Notes under the pieces: generated by a model | Told to the model about the DNA's origin: nothing | The model's input: the letters and a program-made list of their open reading frames with translations, nothing else | Database searches by the model: none | Translations under genes and position numbers: made by a program | Shown: positions 34,801-48,300 of the stretch, in pieces | Numbering within the stretch: position 1 is the first letter of the stretch | How the letters are laid out: every line of letters starts with the position of its first letter | DNA from: Terebella lapidaria | Lineage: Eukaryota; Annelida; Polychaeta; Terebellida; Terebellidae | Length of the DNA: 64,000 nt | Direction of reading: 5' to 3' | Assembly (NCBI GenBank): GCA_949152475.1 | Contig: OX424566.1 | Coordinates: 29,798,423-29,862,422 of the forward strand

Positions 34801-37800
34801 ACACTTTGCATTCAATCATACATTTTGATCATACATTTTAAGCTTCAATGGATAGAGTATATTGTCGAATCGAGCCACTGTTTCATCCACCCTCGAAGTG
34901 AAAGTATGATTAAGAGTTTTCAACAACTCACGTAATGATGTACATGTAATAAAGTGTGTACTTTTCAGTTTCTGCTCATGGGAATGATGACTTATGCCCC
35001 TTCGGTATCACTGGCACAAGGTCTGTTAATACAATATATAAAATGAACAATACTGCGATTAGTTATGTTTTCACGGACTGAGTTGTGAAGAAATTATAAA
35101 CTCATACAAATATTCCATCATGGACCTTACTTTATAGTGAGTGGGATTAACGTGTGGTCTGGAATATTTATAACCACCGCTGTCTGCACGTTCTACACCA
35201 CTTTCGTAAGTATAACTTTTCATCATACTTCCACGCGTAAAAACTCCGCTACCAATAACAATGACCTATATAAAGTATTGTGGCCTCTCCAATGACATTG
35301 TACGCAACTTGTTTCTTTATGAAAAAAAAGAGAAACCCGCACCTTTGAACCTTTCACTGTATGAGGTGACATTGGGCAGAATATGGGAAATTCCACGAAG
35401 AATATATTTAGAAAAATAATTACGGGTAATTCTTCTTACAGGGTAATAAAGGAAACTAGCACTGAACCTAGGAATATCTATTGAAATAATGAAACTGAAA
35501 TTGTGTTATGAGGTATTTATTTTGAATAAGGCATGAGTCACAAAATGAAAATGTCATACCCACAATATTGTATTTTTCAAAAAAATAACTTGGTGGTGTG
35601 AACGAGGCATACCCAGCAAGTTTATTGGTGTAAGGATTGCAACATGAGGTGACTCAATCAGTCTATTACCTACCCTAGGGTGGGATGAAAGCTGTGGTGT
35701 ACGCCGACACTGTCCAGCTGTTTCTGATGCTAGCCGGGGTTGTCATGCTTGCTGCCAAGGCGATCAGCGACCTGGGGGGCTGGGCTGTAACCATGGAGAT
35801 AGTCCGGGAAGGCGGCCGACTCAACTACTTCAAGTGAGTCTGGGTTTGTAGACAGTGATGTAATAGTAGACATGTTCAATCCATGCGTGCTCTTGATTAT
35901 CTTTATATATGACAGTTTGTACTGGGAGAGTACTCCGTGATAACAATTAATGCCAATAATATCCCTTATGAAGTCGAAACTGGGGTTTCTTATGTGACAA
36001 ATAGCAAATTTTATGGTAAGAAAGAAAGAAAGAAAATTTATTTCACATATATGTTAACAAAACAAAACCAAGGGAACATATGCTGGACACCAGAAGAGAC
36101 AAGCTCATCGGGCTGGTGACCACAAAAATTAAATATTTTAACAGAATACTAAGTTACAACAAGAAACCACAAAAATAAAAGAACTCAAAGTACAAGCGAA
36201 AAGATAGTCATAATATTTTAAACATGATTGAAACAATTTTATATACATATAAATACATACATACGCACATAAACATACACATATATGTCACCTATTTGTC
36301 AGCTACAATGCTTTGATAATTACGAGTATTTGCTCATTAAATTGTGTTTGACATGCTTTTTGAAAGTAGCTAATGAATTTATCTGGTGTAATTGTACAGG
36401 TAGACTTTGATAGAGTTTGGTACAATAGTTGTTCAATAATAGGTTGCCGTGATTAGTATTTGATTTGGTAACAGTAAATGAGGTATTTTGCCTGGTGGTG
36501 ATTCCGCGAAGATTTCGGTTAGGATTCATAAGATTATCAAACATAGTTGGGAGTTCATTCTGTTTATATTTGAATAAGAACGTGTGCATTTGGTATAAAT
36601 GGATGTCTGATACCTTCAATAAAATCATAACCTTTGTACAGCATATTTGTTGAAAATTTATACGGTTTTTTCATTAAAATATTTTAAGGATACGGTTTTG
36701 CATAATCTGTAGTGGGTGAAGGTGACTTACTTTGGCTACACCATAGACTTCTATACCATAACATATTCTTGAATATATGAAAGCATAATACATTTGAATC
36801 CTTACATTTTCAGTGAGGTGATTTCTTATTCTGTGAAAAATTGATGTATATTTGACTATATTATTACAAACATGCTGTACATGATGTTTCCATGACAAGT
36901 TTTCATCTATTGTGACACCTAGATAAGTTGTTGTACTAGTTCGAGGAATAACAATATTATCCATTATTATCTCATTGATACATTCGTGATTTCGGATATT
37001 TCTACAATGACAAATTTGAAGTAAGCTTGTTCACATCAAACCATGTTTTAAGACTTGTTATTGTACATCTGGCATTTGCAATAAGATTTTCACATGAACG
37101 GTTGTGTAAAAATACAAAGTCTGCAAACAAACGGATCGAGATATGGGGAACAACATTTTTAATATCATTAATATACAATATAAAAAGTAACGGCCCAAGT
37201 ACTGACCCTTGTGGAACCCCGGTATTAACAATATTTGACTTGGAGTAAACGCTATTAACATAAACACGTTGTTCACGACCAGTTAAATAGCTAGACAATA
37301 GGTTGTAACATTTCCCGCGGAGTCCATAATATGACATTTTCATCTTGAATACGTTATGATCTACTGTGTCAAATGCTTTCCTTAAATCCAAATATATTCC
37401 CAATACATTTTCCCCCAAATCCAGATATGTGCGAATATTATTAGTTATTTCCAGCAAAGCCTGGGCTGTCGAATGCTTTTTCCTAAATCCGAACTGATAC
37501 TCGTACAAACTATTATTTTGACACAAAAACTCCCTTATTCGTTTTTCAATCATTTTCTCAAGAATTTTGTTAAAGCAAGACAACAAACTAATTGGGCGAT
37601 AATTTTCTGGTAAATTACGCTTTCCTTTCTTAAAAATAGGAATGACTTTCGCTACTTTCAGTAGTGATGGATAAGTTCCATTGGATAATGAAATGTTGAA
37701 TATATGAGCTAATACATGCGATATCACATGGTAGGCGGATTTCAGCAATTTAGGTTTAATATTATCCAAACCAGGAGATTTACCATCTTTCAGTTTCCCA

Positions 37801-40800
37801 ATTTCTTCTATAATTTCATTTGTTGTGATAGGACGTAAAAATATGCTATGAGGTAATGCGCTATCCATATAGTCATGGGGTGTTCTGGCGAGGTGTTGGG
37901 GTAGTTTACCAGCTAGTTCGTCACCGATGTTTGAAAAATATTCATTAAATACATTCGCAATGTCGTAGTTTTCTGTATGTGAAATTCCCGCACTTATGAG
38001 TATATCAACATGATTGACGGTGGATTTTTTTCCCAATGATATTGTTAATTACAGACCAAACTTTTTTCATTGACGACTGCTTTTCACTAAGTAAATCGAT
38101 GTAGTATTGAGATTCAGCCTCACGTAACTTAGTGTTGAGTGCATTCCTATACTCGGCTAATTTGGATTTCCGCTGAGGACTTGGTTGAGATATATACTTC
38201 TGAAATAGAATATTTTTCCGACGAATCAAATTTTTAATAGCAGGTGTAATCCATGGCTTGCTCTTGAATTTGCTGCGAGACATTTTTACTAGTGGAAAGC
38301 ATTCGTCGTGACATTTAACAAGAATGGCATTAACAAGAATGACATATTATATGCCACATTCACATCATTACAACAATATATATCAGACATATTTACAGCT
38401 TCCATCTGTTTTACAAATCGACTGAAATTTTTAGCATTATATAGTCTGACCATTGGTCGGGAACAACGAGATCCTTGAGGTTTACCTTCGATACAACAAA
38501 AAATCGGTAGATGGTCGCTGATATCACAATACAAATTTCCAGAATTAACTTTTGAAGAACTCATGAGCCTTTAGTTCATCGCGAAGACACATCAGCATCC
38601 CGCCGAGATGGTTAGAACCAGGCCATTGTTGACTGGGAGTATTCTTAGTGTCTGTGGAACTCAGTCCTGTTCCCCAGTATGTGTCATGAGTTGTTTCTGC
38701 GAGAGTGCAATTTTTAGACTGTATGAGTGTACCCCTGAGTTCAGGACAGGATTCAAGTTTGGCCTGCAGGACCTGGTACATTGTTTTATTTTTCTGCGAT
38801 TCCCACTCATCTGATGTACCAAGCTCATCTCCAAGCCGCTTAGCTCTGGCAGGGTGTGGGGGCATCTTTGATGAGTGCCAATTGCTGTTCATCAGTATTC
38901 AGAACCTTTGCTCCAAGTATTGGTAGGCTTTCTCTGCAGAGTCGAACGTGTCATTCCCAATAACTAGTCGTTTTCTGATGGGGTAAAAGTTTGAAAGTGG
39001 GTGGCCTTGTCCATTGAATGGGATCACCTGTGACTCCATCTGCGTTGGACGTTGCTCTGGCTTCCCGGGCATCAGAGGTTCATCTCCCATAGCGGTTACT
39101 CTCGGTGAAGGAGATTTCACGACTTCTGAGTACTGCTTGTCATTTTGACTGACCGCTGCCTTGAGGACACCTGTAGTGATTTCCAGCGCATTCAGTTTTC
39201 CTGTGATCATGTGAAGCTCCTCAAGTACGTGTTGAAGTTCCATACATTTTGTGGAAAGTGTAGTTTCAGTTGATTTGAGTTTGGCTTGTGTGTTTGCCAG
39301 TTTAGACTCCAAAACATCGCATTTGGTTCCAATTTTTCCAGCCGACGAGCCACTTCGGTTGATGTTTTACCGTCACGACTGTTCGCCTCATAATCCTTGA
39401 CCATGGACTCCAAGTCTGCAATTTTTCGTTCATAAAAGTGCCTCGTCATTTCCAGTTTAGATTCCATGACCTCCTTGTTCTTGTTATCAATGGCACTGAT
39501 CAGTCGAGTCTCTATTCGTTCCACGGCTGCCAAAAGCAACACAGTTGATTCTGATGATCTGTCCGGTTGTACATATGCAGGTACTTGGGATACGTTGACA
39601 AGATGTTGATCATCACCTTTCTCAGCTTCTTCGTCATCAATGGCAGGAGAATTCCCGTCTTCTGGATCTGGCAGTCGCCCGGGATCACCATCTTGAGGCT
39701 GGCTACAGTCTTCATTTTGTGAGTGGCATTCGTCCTGTATTGACTCCATGCTGCTATCATTATCATTACGATCTTGGGAATGGTTCCTGTGTATGTTAGT
39801 GTACTCATCAACTGTCCATTCTGTGTTTCTAGGGCCATACACTTTAATATCACCAGATTCTGTACATCCCTCATTATTAAAGATGAGAAAGTCAACACAG
39901 TTCTCTGTATTAGGAAGACCCTTGTATACACTTCCAGGAAATCGAGTAACCTGTTTGGAGCAGTCGCTCCATTGTGTGAATATGCCCCATTTCCTTCCAT
40001 GGGCAACGGCATAGAGTTTTTCAGGACTATCTTTGGTGCCCTTCTTTTTTGTCCCATGCCTCTACATTATAGTTTTTAGTGATAATCCTGTGATTTAATG
40101 TAATTTACTGAATGTCACTACAAGGGCTCCGTAAGACAATGAGCTCGCTTTGCCTACGAGGTATTGTTCAGTCAAGCGTGACGTCCAGCGAATTGTATCG
40201 GGGTTTATAGCGTTGTTATGGACGCTCACATCATCACAGACAGGCTCGGGTGGGCGATATTATGATTAGTGGAGCACACACACGTACAATATGCATTAAA
40301 GTTCAGTTCAAATTGCACAACAATACCTTCTCATGTACTTTATGGTATATCCACACTAACTGGTTCACTTTCAGTTTTAGGTGACCATTTTCTGAGAGCT
40401 ATGAACATATTTTGTGGTAAGATAGCTGCAATTGTGTTGACAGAACGGTGGTCCACTAGGAGCAGGTATATTGTTGTCGACTGGTATGTTCGCGTTGCCA
40501 TTTCAAAATTGCATGATCGATGAGTTTTTTCTGCAGTTGGAACCCCGATCCTTTCGTGCGCTCCGGGTTCTGGGCCTATCTGATTGGAGGATTCAGTCAG
40601 GCACTGATTACATTGTCCTCCTCACAGCTCGCCATACAACGCTACTCCACTCTACCTACCCTCAAACAGGCCAAAATGTGAGAACCAAATTTTTGTCATG
40701 CTTTATTGAATGGTAACAATTACCAATGCCCTGTGATATGATAGTCTTTGACAGTAACAACAAGCGCCTGATACAGAATCAGTGTTAGTTTGGACTACAT

Positions 40801-43800
40801 CGTCCACGTTTTAAAACGTCCACATTCCAATCACTCTATTGATGAACATTGGCATATCTAACATGACATTTAAAAAACAAACGTCATTCGACAATCACGT
40901 GACGTGTTTTAGCTCCGCATACCTGATAGCACCGACCTACTTGATGCTGGGTTCTGTGATCCTATTGGTCGGTTGGGCAATGTATGCACACTTCGCGGAG
41001 TGTGACCCTGTGCTATCCGGCCAGGTGCAGGGTATTGATCAGGTCGGTGCTTGTAAGTTTTATATTAGACTCTAATGTTTAATGTATTTTTACTGTATGC
41101 AGTGTGTAACATTTGGATCCAGAATACAATAGTCATGCATTATAATTGAATAGCAGTTGAATTGTAACACTGTATTAAAGGCCTACATTTACGTGTTCTT
41201 ATGTATAATTATTGAGATGCAAATACTATGATACTAAAATGTTTCCCCAAAAAAGTATTATTTATCATGTTTTGTTCAATATCTTTTTTTACAGTTCACG
41301 TCACTCCTTGTAGTGAATGTTTTAGGTAGCTGGCCAGGGTTGCCAGGACTGTATATAGCATGCATATTCGCCGCCTCTTTAAGGTGACATTAATTATCAG
41401 TTCATTAAATTTCAATACATGACTATTATACCACATTACATTATGATTTAACCCATGAATCCCATAGTGACTTGCTACAATTCACAATGCAGCCAAACGA
41501 TTTCTGAAACTGGAGTGTACCTCTTTCTCCTCATGTCCAGTATAGTATGTATAATATTGTAACGGGTTTGAACCCTTCTGTGACGTCTTGATGAACCGGT
41601 TTTCTAAGGAGGTGGGTGAGTTGTTGTTTAACCGGAGCTGAAACGGTAAAACTCCGGGAAACTGCTACTGTTGTACGGTTGAACTCCGGCTAGAAGTCTC
41701 TAAGGTTGGTAGCGTGGTCTGGAATGGACCTCTTAACCGTTGCCCGACTGCTAATCTGCAACTGCACCTGTAAAGTAAGGATCCGGAGGCGTTTCCGTCT
41801 CCGGGTACTGCAACTGCTCCGTCGGGAAACCGCTTTACTGCAACAGCTCCGTCGTTTTCCGTCTTACTGCAAACTGCGACTGCGCCTGGAATAAAGAATC
41901 CGGGAACGTTGCCGTTTCCGAATACTGCAACCGCTCTGCCAGGTTCCGCCGCACTGCAATCTGCTCCGGTTGGCTCCGCCTCACCGCAACCTGCGACTGC
42001 ACCTGAAATGGAGTATCTCGGAAGTGTTCCCACTTCCGGTTACCGCAACCGCTCCGTCAGGTACTGCCTCTGCAACTCCGTCGTCCGGTACCGCCTCTGC
42101 AACTGCTTCGTCGTTCCCGTCTCTGCAACTGCTCCGTCCGATACCGCCTCCGTAGTTGCTCCGTTGATTTCCACCTCCGTCTCCGTCTCCGACTCCTTCC
42201 TCGGTGATCTGGGTTCTTAGATCACCCTAAGACGTCGTTACAACTTGGTCTTAACCGACTGTAGTCTTATCTCCCTTTACTCCGTATAACTGTCTTTTCC
42301 GGGAAACTAACTTTATTATAACTTCCAGTTCCCTAACGAACACGGAAAAACAACTCGGTTGAAGTTTTCATGTTTATTTTCCAAGTTCACAGTCGGAAGA
42401 CTTAACTGCTATCATCTGGATGACTCTATCCGGAACAAGGGAGTACTCTGCTATGGGAGAAGGGGTCTGCACAGGTCGACGTCAGGACACCAACTCCGCC
42501 GTCCGCTGTGAAGCGGGGGCTTTTATAGACCTGAGACCCACGTCACGTGACCAACCTATTGTGACGTCATAGTCCGCCAAAACACTGATATTTTCCGGAT
42601 TTCTAAAAACACTCTAGAACCAATCAGTGGCTGACACGTCACCTTTTAAACCGAAAACGAGGCTGATCACATGACCTTCCGGAAATAACGTCATTACGTT
42701 TTTGTACTCCATTGTTCCGGCTCCGTGTCCGGTTCCGTCTCCGTCTCCGGATCCGTCTCCGGCTTTACCAACATCATAAATTACTAAGTTCCGAGACGGA
42801 AAACCTTTAAAACATTAACAATACGGAACCGTATGATCCTTTAAACACATATACACCCTAATAAACGGTTATTTAACCATAATATCACAAAACACTAACA
42901 TAAATACCTAGGGGAAACCTTTGGGTACGCCCCAAAACCGTTACACTCCCCCTTCCTTAGACTCTGTTCGTCCCGAACAGAACAATATCACATATATACA
43001 AATTGTCAACCGTTAAACTGTCCGTAAAATCAAACACAACTTGTCTCCGTGATCCGGGTACTGGTATCTCTTAACTAGTTTACCGTCACTGTACCCGGAT
43101 ATCTTGCTTGTTCCGTTTCCCATTTTTTAACTCTTAATTATACTAGAATCCGGGAAACGGTTCTTCTTTCTTCTCCTTGCGCCGACTTGACTTGCGACGA
43201 CTTGCGACGACTTGCGACGACTACTGCCCACCAGTATCACGGCGCGAACTGCTCCCCGACGGCGGACGCGGTGGAAAGGTCTGTGGTACCAACGGTCGTC
43301 CGAAGCTTGTCCCTCTGGCATCAACCGGGAGAAGATCCGGATCATGGAGGCTCCACTGGGGCGGGACGTAGAACCCATTCCTGAGGCGTTCGTCCCGGAT
43401 GGACCAATCTGGAATCCGGACGATCTGACGGGTCGGGACGAGACCAAACGGTGACTCTCTCTGCTCCATGATCTCCACGTAGACGCCGGAGTCTCTCATC
43501 TCGGCTGGCCCCCACTGCTCCGGTCCCCAACGTACTGCATAGTATCTAGCGTGCTCCGGGACTGCGGGTGCAAAGACGGAAGCGCTCCGTCCCCCAATAT
43601 TCACCGGGAAACAATGTGACGGACACGGTTGAGTTGAAGGACCGCCAAACGGGTAGAATGTGTAGGGTGGACTCTGGGTTGGTGCTCGGACTTGGCTCCT
43701 TCCGGACCGCTCACTGGAAGACTGTCGAGGTCGGGTTTCCACCGGAGACAGGATTCCGGGTGTAGCTCTGGCTTGATCTACCAGGATACTCCTCCGGGCT

Positions 43801-45255
43801 CTCTGCACGTCCGCATGGCTTCGTTCAGACGCGGAAGACTCTATTCCGTCATCCCTAGCCGCTGAACTGGTTCTGCTTCCGGCTACTGCTTGAATGGTTG
43901 CCGGCAAAGTTCGCTCCGTGGATCCTCGGGTCTCCGTCTCACTGCCAGCTCTGCTCCGGTTTCCGCCTTCCGTTTTGGTCTCCGGTCTGCCTCCCGATCT
44001 GCCAATGGGTCTGCTGTCCGCTCGGCTATCTGCTCTGCTATCTGCTCTATCTGCTCTGCTATCGACTCGGCTATCTGCTCTGCTATCGGCTCGGCCGCTG
44101 GATCTGATTTCTGCTCCGCCTCCGGGCCGGACAATCACACTGCTCACTGCTCTGCCACTGCTAGTTGTTCTCGGAGGTGGACTCCGGAAAAGGTCTTCCT
44201 CATCGTCTCGGCTCTGCATTTCCGCAATGTCCGCCACTCCCACTTCTGCCGTTGCTCCGCCGGAACCTTCCTCCAACAGCCGGAACTTGTAGTCATACAC
44301 CCCCTTGCCTTTTCCTTTGACGCTGCCTCCGGAAGACTTGGGTGGGGTGTGTCGTTTCTCCTCTCGACCACGTTCTCCGCCTCGGTCCTTGGCTCGCTCC
44401 GGGCTCTCCTTCCTATATTCTCGGCGTTGATGGCGTCCGGAATTATCCGGCGAACGGCTGCGACTCCGCTTCTTTCCGCGGTCTCGATCTGCTCCGGTAC
44501 CTCGAGATGAGTCAGGGCTGTTTTTCCGGGAGGTGTTCCGGGAAGAACTCCGGGTCACAGGCGGCTTAACCGGCTTCGGGTCTCCTGGTTCTTGCAACTC
44601 GTCTTCACTTGCCATGATTTTCAGCTCCGCTTCCTCTTCCGAACTGCTCTCCGCCTCCGTGGACGAAACGTCGGCTGCTAGTGCGGCCACCGACTGGGTA
44701 CCGGAACGGTACCGGGTCCGGGACGAAACCGAACCTCCCGACTCCGACTCCGTATCCGACAACTGGTCATGCCGTGTTACCGGCTTCTTGCTTTTCCGTG
44801 GGGTCATCTTGGACCGGAGGCTTTTCTCCTCAAACTGCTCTCTGCCCACCCTCAGTCGAATCGGGTTTGCGTCCATTGCGTGCCGGGACTGCAGATGCTT
44901 CTGTGTTCCCTCTTTCCGTCTGCTCCAATGGTCACACTGCGGACAGGCGAAGACGGTGACTTCACTTGTGTGCTGCTCCGTGACATGCCGGAGCAACGTG
45001 TGCTTGCTCTTGAACTCTAGGTTGCAGTCTCCACACCGGTGAGGGCGGGGCTTGCGGGGTGTTGTCTTTACTTTCGGCATTCTGATTCTCTGCTTTGTAT
45101 CGATGTTGACTCAGCTACAGCAAACTGCCTTCTGCATCCGGTAACAGCTAACTGCCCCTTTTATAGTCTCTGGAAGTCACGTGACTGGCTTATCTGCTTG
45201 ATGATTGGCTGCTCAGCAAACTGCAACTCCTCCTGGTGGTCTTCTTGGATAAATA

Positions 45256-45301
<46 letters not shown>

Positions 45302-48300
45302 CGTGTTGTTGCTGCTAACTGCCACCGCTTCTTCCGTCTCCGCCAAACTGCCAACCGCCTCCGTCAACCGCTATACTGCCAACCGCCTCCGTCTACTTTC
45401 ACACTGCCTTCGCTTCCGTCCAGGAGTCCTCTTCTGCCGTCTCATACTCCGACTCAACCGTTTCCGGCTCCGAAGTGGGAGAAGGTGGTTTATATTCCCA
45501 CACCCGGATCTCTGCCTCCCAGTCTTCCACCGGCTGATCTTCCTCTTCGGGTTTCTCCCAATCGTCTGCTTGATCCGGCATAACTGCTCTGACCGCCTCT
45601 GCAATCAGCTCCATCTCCTGATCCCAGCTTTCCGGAGGAGCGTCGTCGGCGGCCCGGAGACAGCCCTGTGGATCCGGAACCCATTCCGGGAGATCTAACT
45701 GCTCCGGTTGTCCGATGGGGGCGGCTGCTCCGGCATCCCAGTCCGGGCCAAACGGAAGCTGGTCCGCATAAGTTCCCGGAACTGTATTCTCCCTTGGTGA
45801 CCGGGTGCAGTATCGCCGGAAACGCTTATGCCGGGACTGCGTTGCTGTTCCCCGCCAGGCCGAATCAAAGGTTCCCACATGGTTGAGGGTGGCCTCGTCC
45901 TGAGGAGGACGGTTCCCGGAAGGGTACTTCCACCCGTGCATCTCCCGGAGATGCCTCCTAAGGTCGTTCGCCCGGTTGGCATAGAAGGCACACAAACAGC
46001 AATGAAATCTCTGGGCTGGGCACACATGCCGTCTCCGGTCCCTCGCACTCTCAAACATCCGGTCACACCGCTTACACAGCCGGCTATAATCCAGTGGCTG
46101 CGGGGTTGCCCAATCTCTGCTCCGGCCGCGATCTTGTCTATCAAGGAACGCCGAGTAGGCCATTCCGGAAGGCCGGGAAACTGAAATTGTCGATCTACTG
46201 CACCGCTTTTACTGCACCGCTTCTGCGCCGCCTCTGCACCGCTTCTCCGGACTGGTGGTCTTCCGGGAAACACTTAGTCGTTTTTCACTGCAAAATCTGT
46301 CGCTGCCGGAAAATGCTGGACTTGATTCGATTCCGCCAAACTTTGTCTGCGATGTGCACAGCTCGAGGTCTGCTCTCCAACTGCTGTCAGAGCCCGATTT
46401 CAAGGCCCTTTTATACCCTTTCTGCTCACGTGATTTGAAAAGCTCCACGCTGATTGGCTGCCTCAGGAGTGACGTCACAATTATGCAAAAACTCAACCGT
46501 TAACCGAGAGGTGTCCGTCTCCGGCTCAACCGGCTTCTCCGGGTTTTTCCGGCTCCCTTTCAACTGCTTCTCCGAGCGAAGTATCTGCAATTTTGAAGTA
46601 TCTCTGCCATCAGGAAGGTTGAAAAGAGTCTCAGCCAGTTGAATCTGCCTCTCAGACGAACATCTAGACTGCAAGTTGGGCGTTTCCGCCATCTGTACTG
46701 CTTCGTCAACTGCATATCTGCTCACTGGTATTTCTGCTTGTCGACACTGGAAACTGCATACATTCTTGTCCAGAAGGAGGGCCCTTCCTATCTGGAATGA
46801 TGTTTCACCGCTTCTGTCGATCTGCAGCCGGTTTGCTGTCTCTGCTAAGTGGAAACTCCGGTTGGATGTCTACAGCCGGAAAACTTTTCCGTCTTAATTC
46901 TCTGAATACGGAAGACGTGTAGCTGCTTCTCTGGAGATACTAGACCGCTAACCCAGGTTCTTCTGGACCCCTGGCCGCTACCCTGGACTGGTTGACTATG
47001 TGCTCAACCCAGTCAGAACCTCTAGGATGTCTCTATCCGGTCTCTGCACCGCTTTCCGCTCTGCTTCCTTTCTCCGCCCTGTTTCCGGAACCAGCACTTG
47101 CTCACTGCTCCGACTTCTTGCGGTCGCTCTCTGCCGGAACTCAACGTTTTACCAGGGTCTCAGCTATCTCCTTCTCCTGCTCTACAGCTCACTCCGTCTT
47201 CTAATATTTCTGCGTCTTCTGCGGCTTTTACTCCGAGTCCGTATCCGACTCAGAGACCGTCTGTTCCGTCTCCGGAACACTACCCTGCTTCGGCGGCTCC
47301 GTCTGCCTCCAGGAATCCGCCATTCTCCGCTTCATCCATCTCGGATGCTTGACGCCATTATACGGTTTCAGCAAATCGAAGTGAACCACCTTCTGTCGAG
47401 TTTCACTCTCTGCAATCTCGTAGGTCACGTCGGTAAATCTGCTCAGCACTAGCTTTGGACCGCTCCACTTCCTCTGCAACTTGGGAGCTTTGCCCTTCTT
47501 CCGTGTTTTGACCGCCATCCACACTCGGTCTCCTGGCTGGAACTGATTGTTGACCTTCCTCCGGTCGTACAGCTTCTTCTGCCGTTCCATTTCTCTGCCA
47601 GATTTCGCTCGAACCGCCTTGTATACCGCCTCTAGTCGCTCCCGGAGCTGACTGCCATACTCTGTTACTTCTGCCGTTGATTCTCCCGGCGGTCTGCCAA
47701 TCAGTAACTCTACCGGAGTGTTGACTTCTCTGCCCAGCATCAGCAAGTTGGGACTCTGCCCGGTTGTCTCCTGCGGGGTACTCCGGTAAGCTGCCATCGC
47801 CAACGGAACTAGCTGATCCCAGTTGGTCTGCCTCTCGCTTACGTACAGGCTCAAGATCTGCTGCAGCGTCCGGTTGAATCGCTCGATGAAACCGTCCGAC
47901 TGAGGTCGGAAAGCGGTCGTCCGTGTCTTGTGAATCCCCAGGATTCTGCAAACATTTCTCAGCAAGTCGGACTCGAAATTTCTGCCTTGGTCGGTGTGTA
48001 TCTCCATCGGGATACCGTACCGCGCTGCAAACTGGTTGACGAATATGTCCGCAACCGTCACCGCTTCCTGATTCGGCATCGGGTAAGCCTCTACCCACTT
48101 GGTGAAGTAATCGCCGATTACTAAGATGTACCGGTTCCCCCGGGTGGATTTAGGTAACGGACCCATCACGTCCATTGCCACCCTCTCCATGGGCGCTCCA
48201 ACCCGGTATTTCTGCATCGGAGATCGTTTCAAGTTCTGCATACTTCTTGACGCACATTCGTCACAGCTCAGCACCCACTGCTTTATGTCCCGCATCATAG

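Noticed and set aside
41665-42220. Open frames inside the LTRs, identical in all copies
   Set aside because: Conservation is explained by LTR identity; low-complexity Ala/Val or Ser/Thr text without motif, and no start signal after the TATA box on the right strand for most of them.
43883-45042. Several plus-strand frames inside the LTR element (Ser/Leu/Cys-rich)
   Set aside because: They are antisense shadows of ORF4; their composition mirrors its RS-rich codons.
43221-46163. An envelope gene in the LTR element
   Set aside because: No signal peptide, furin-like site or membrane segment is visible; the ORFs in that position are zinc-finger proteins.
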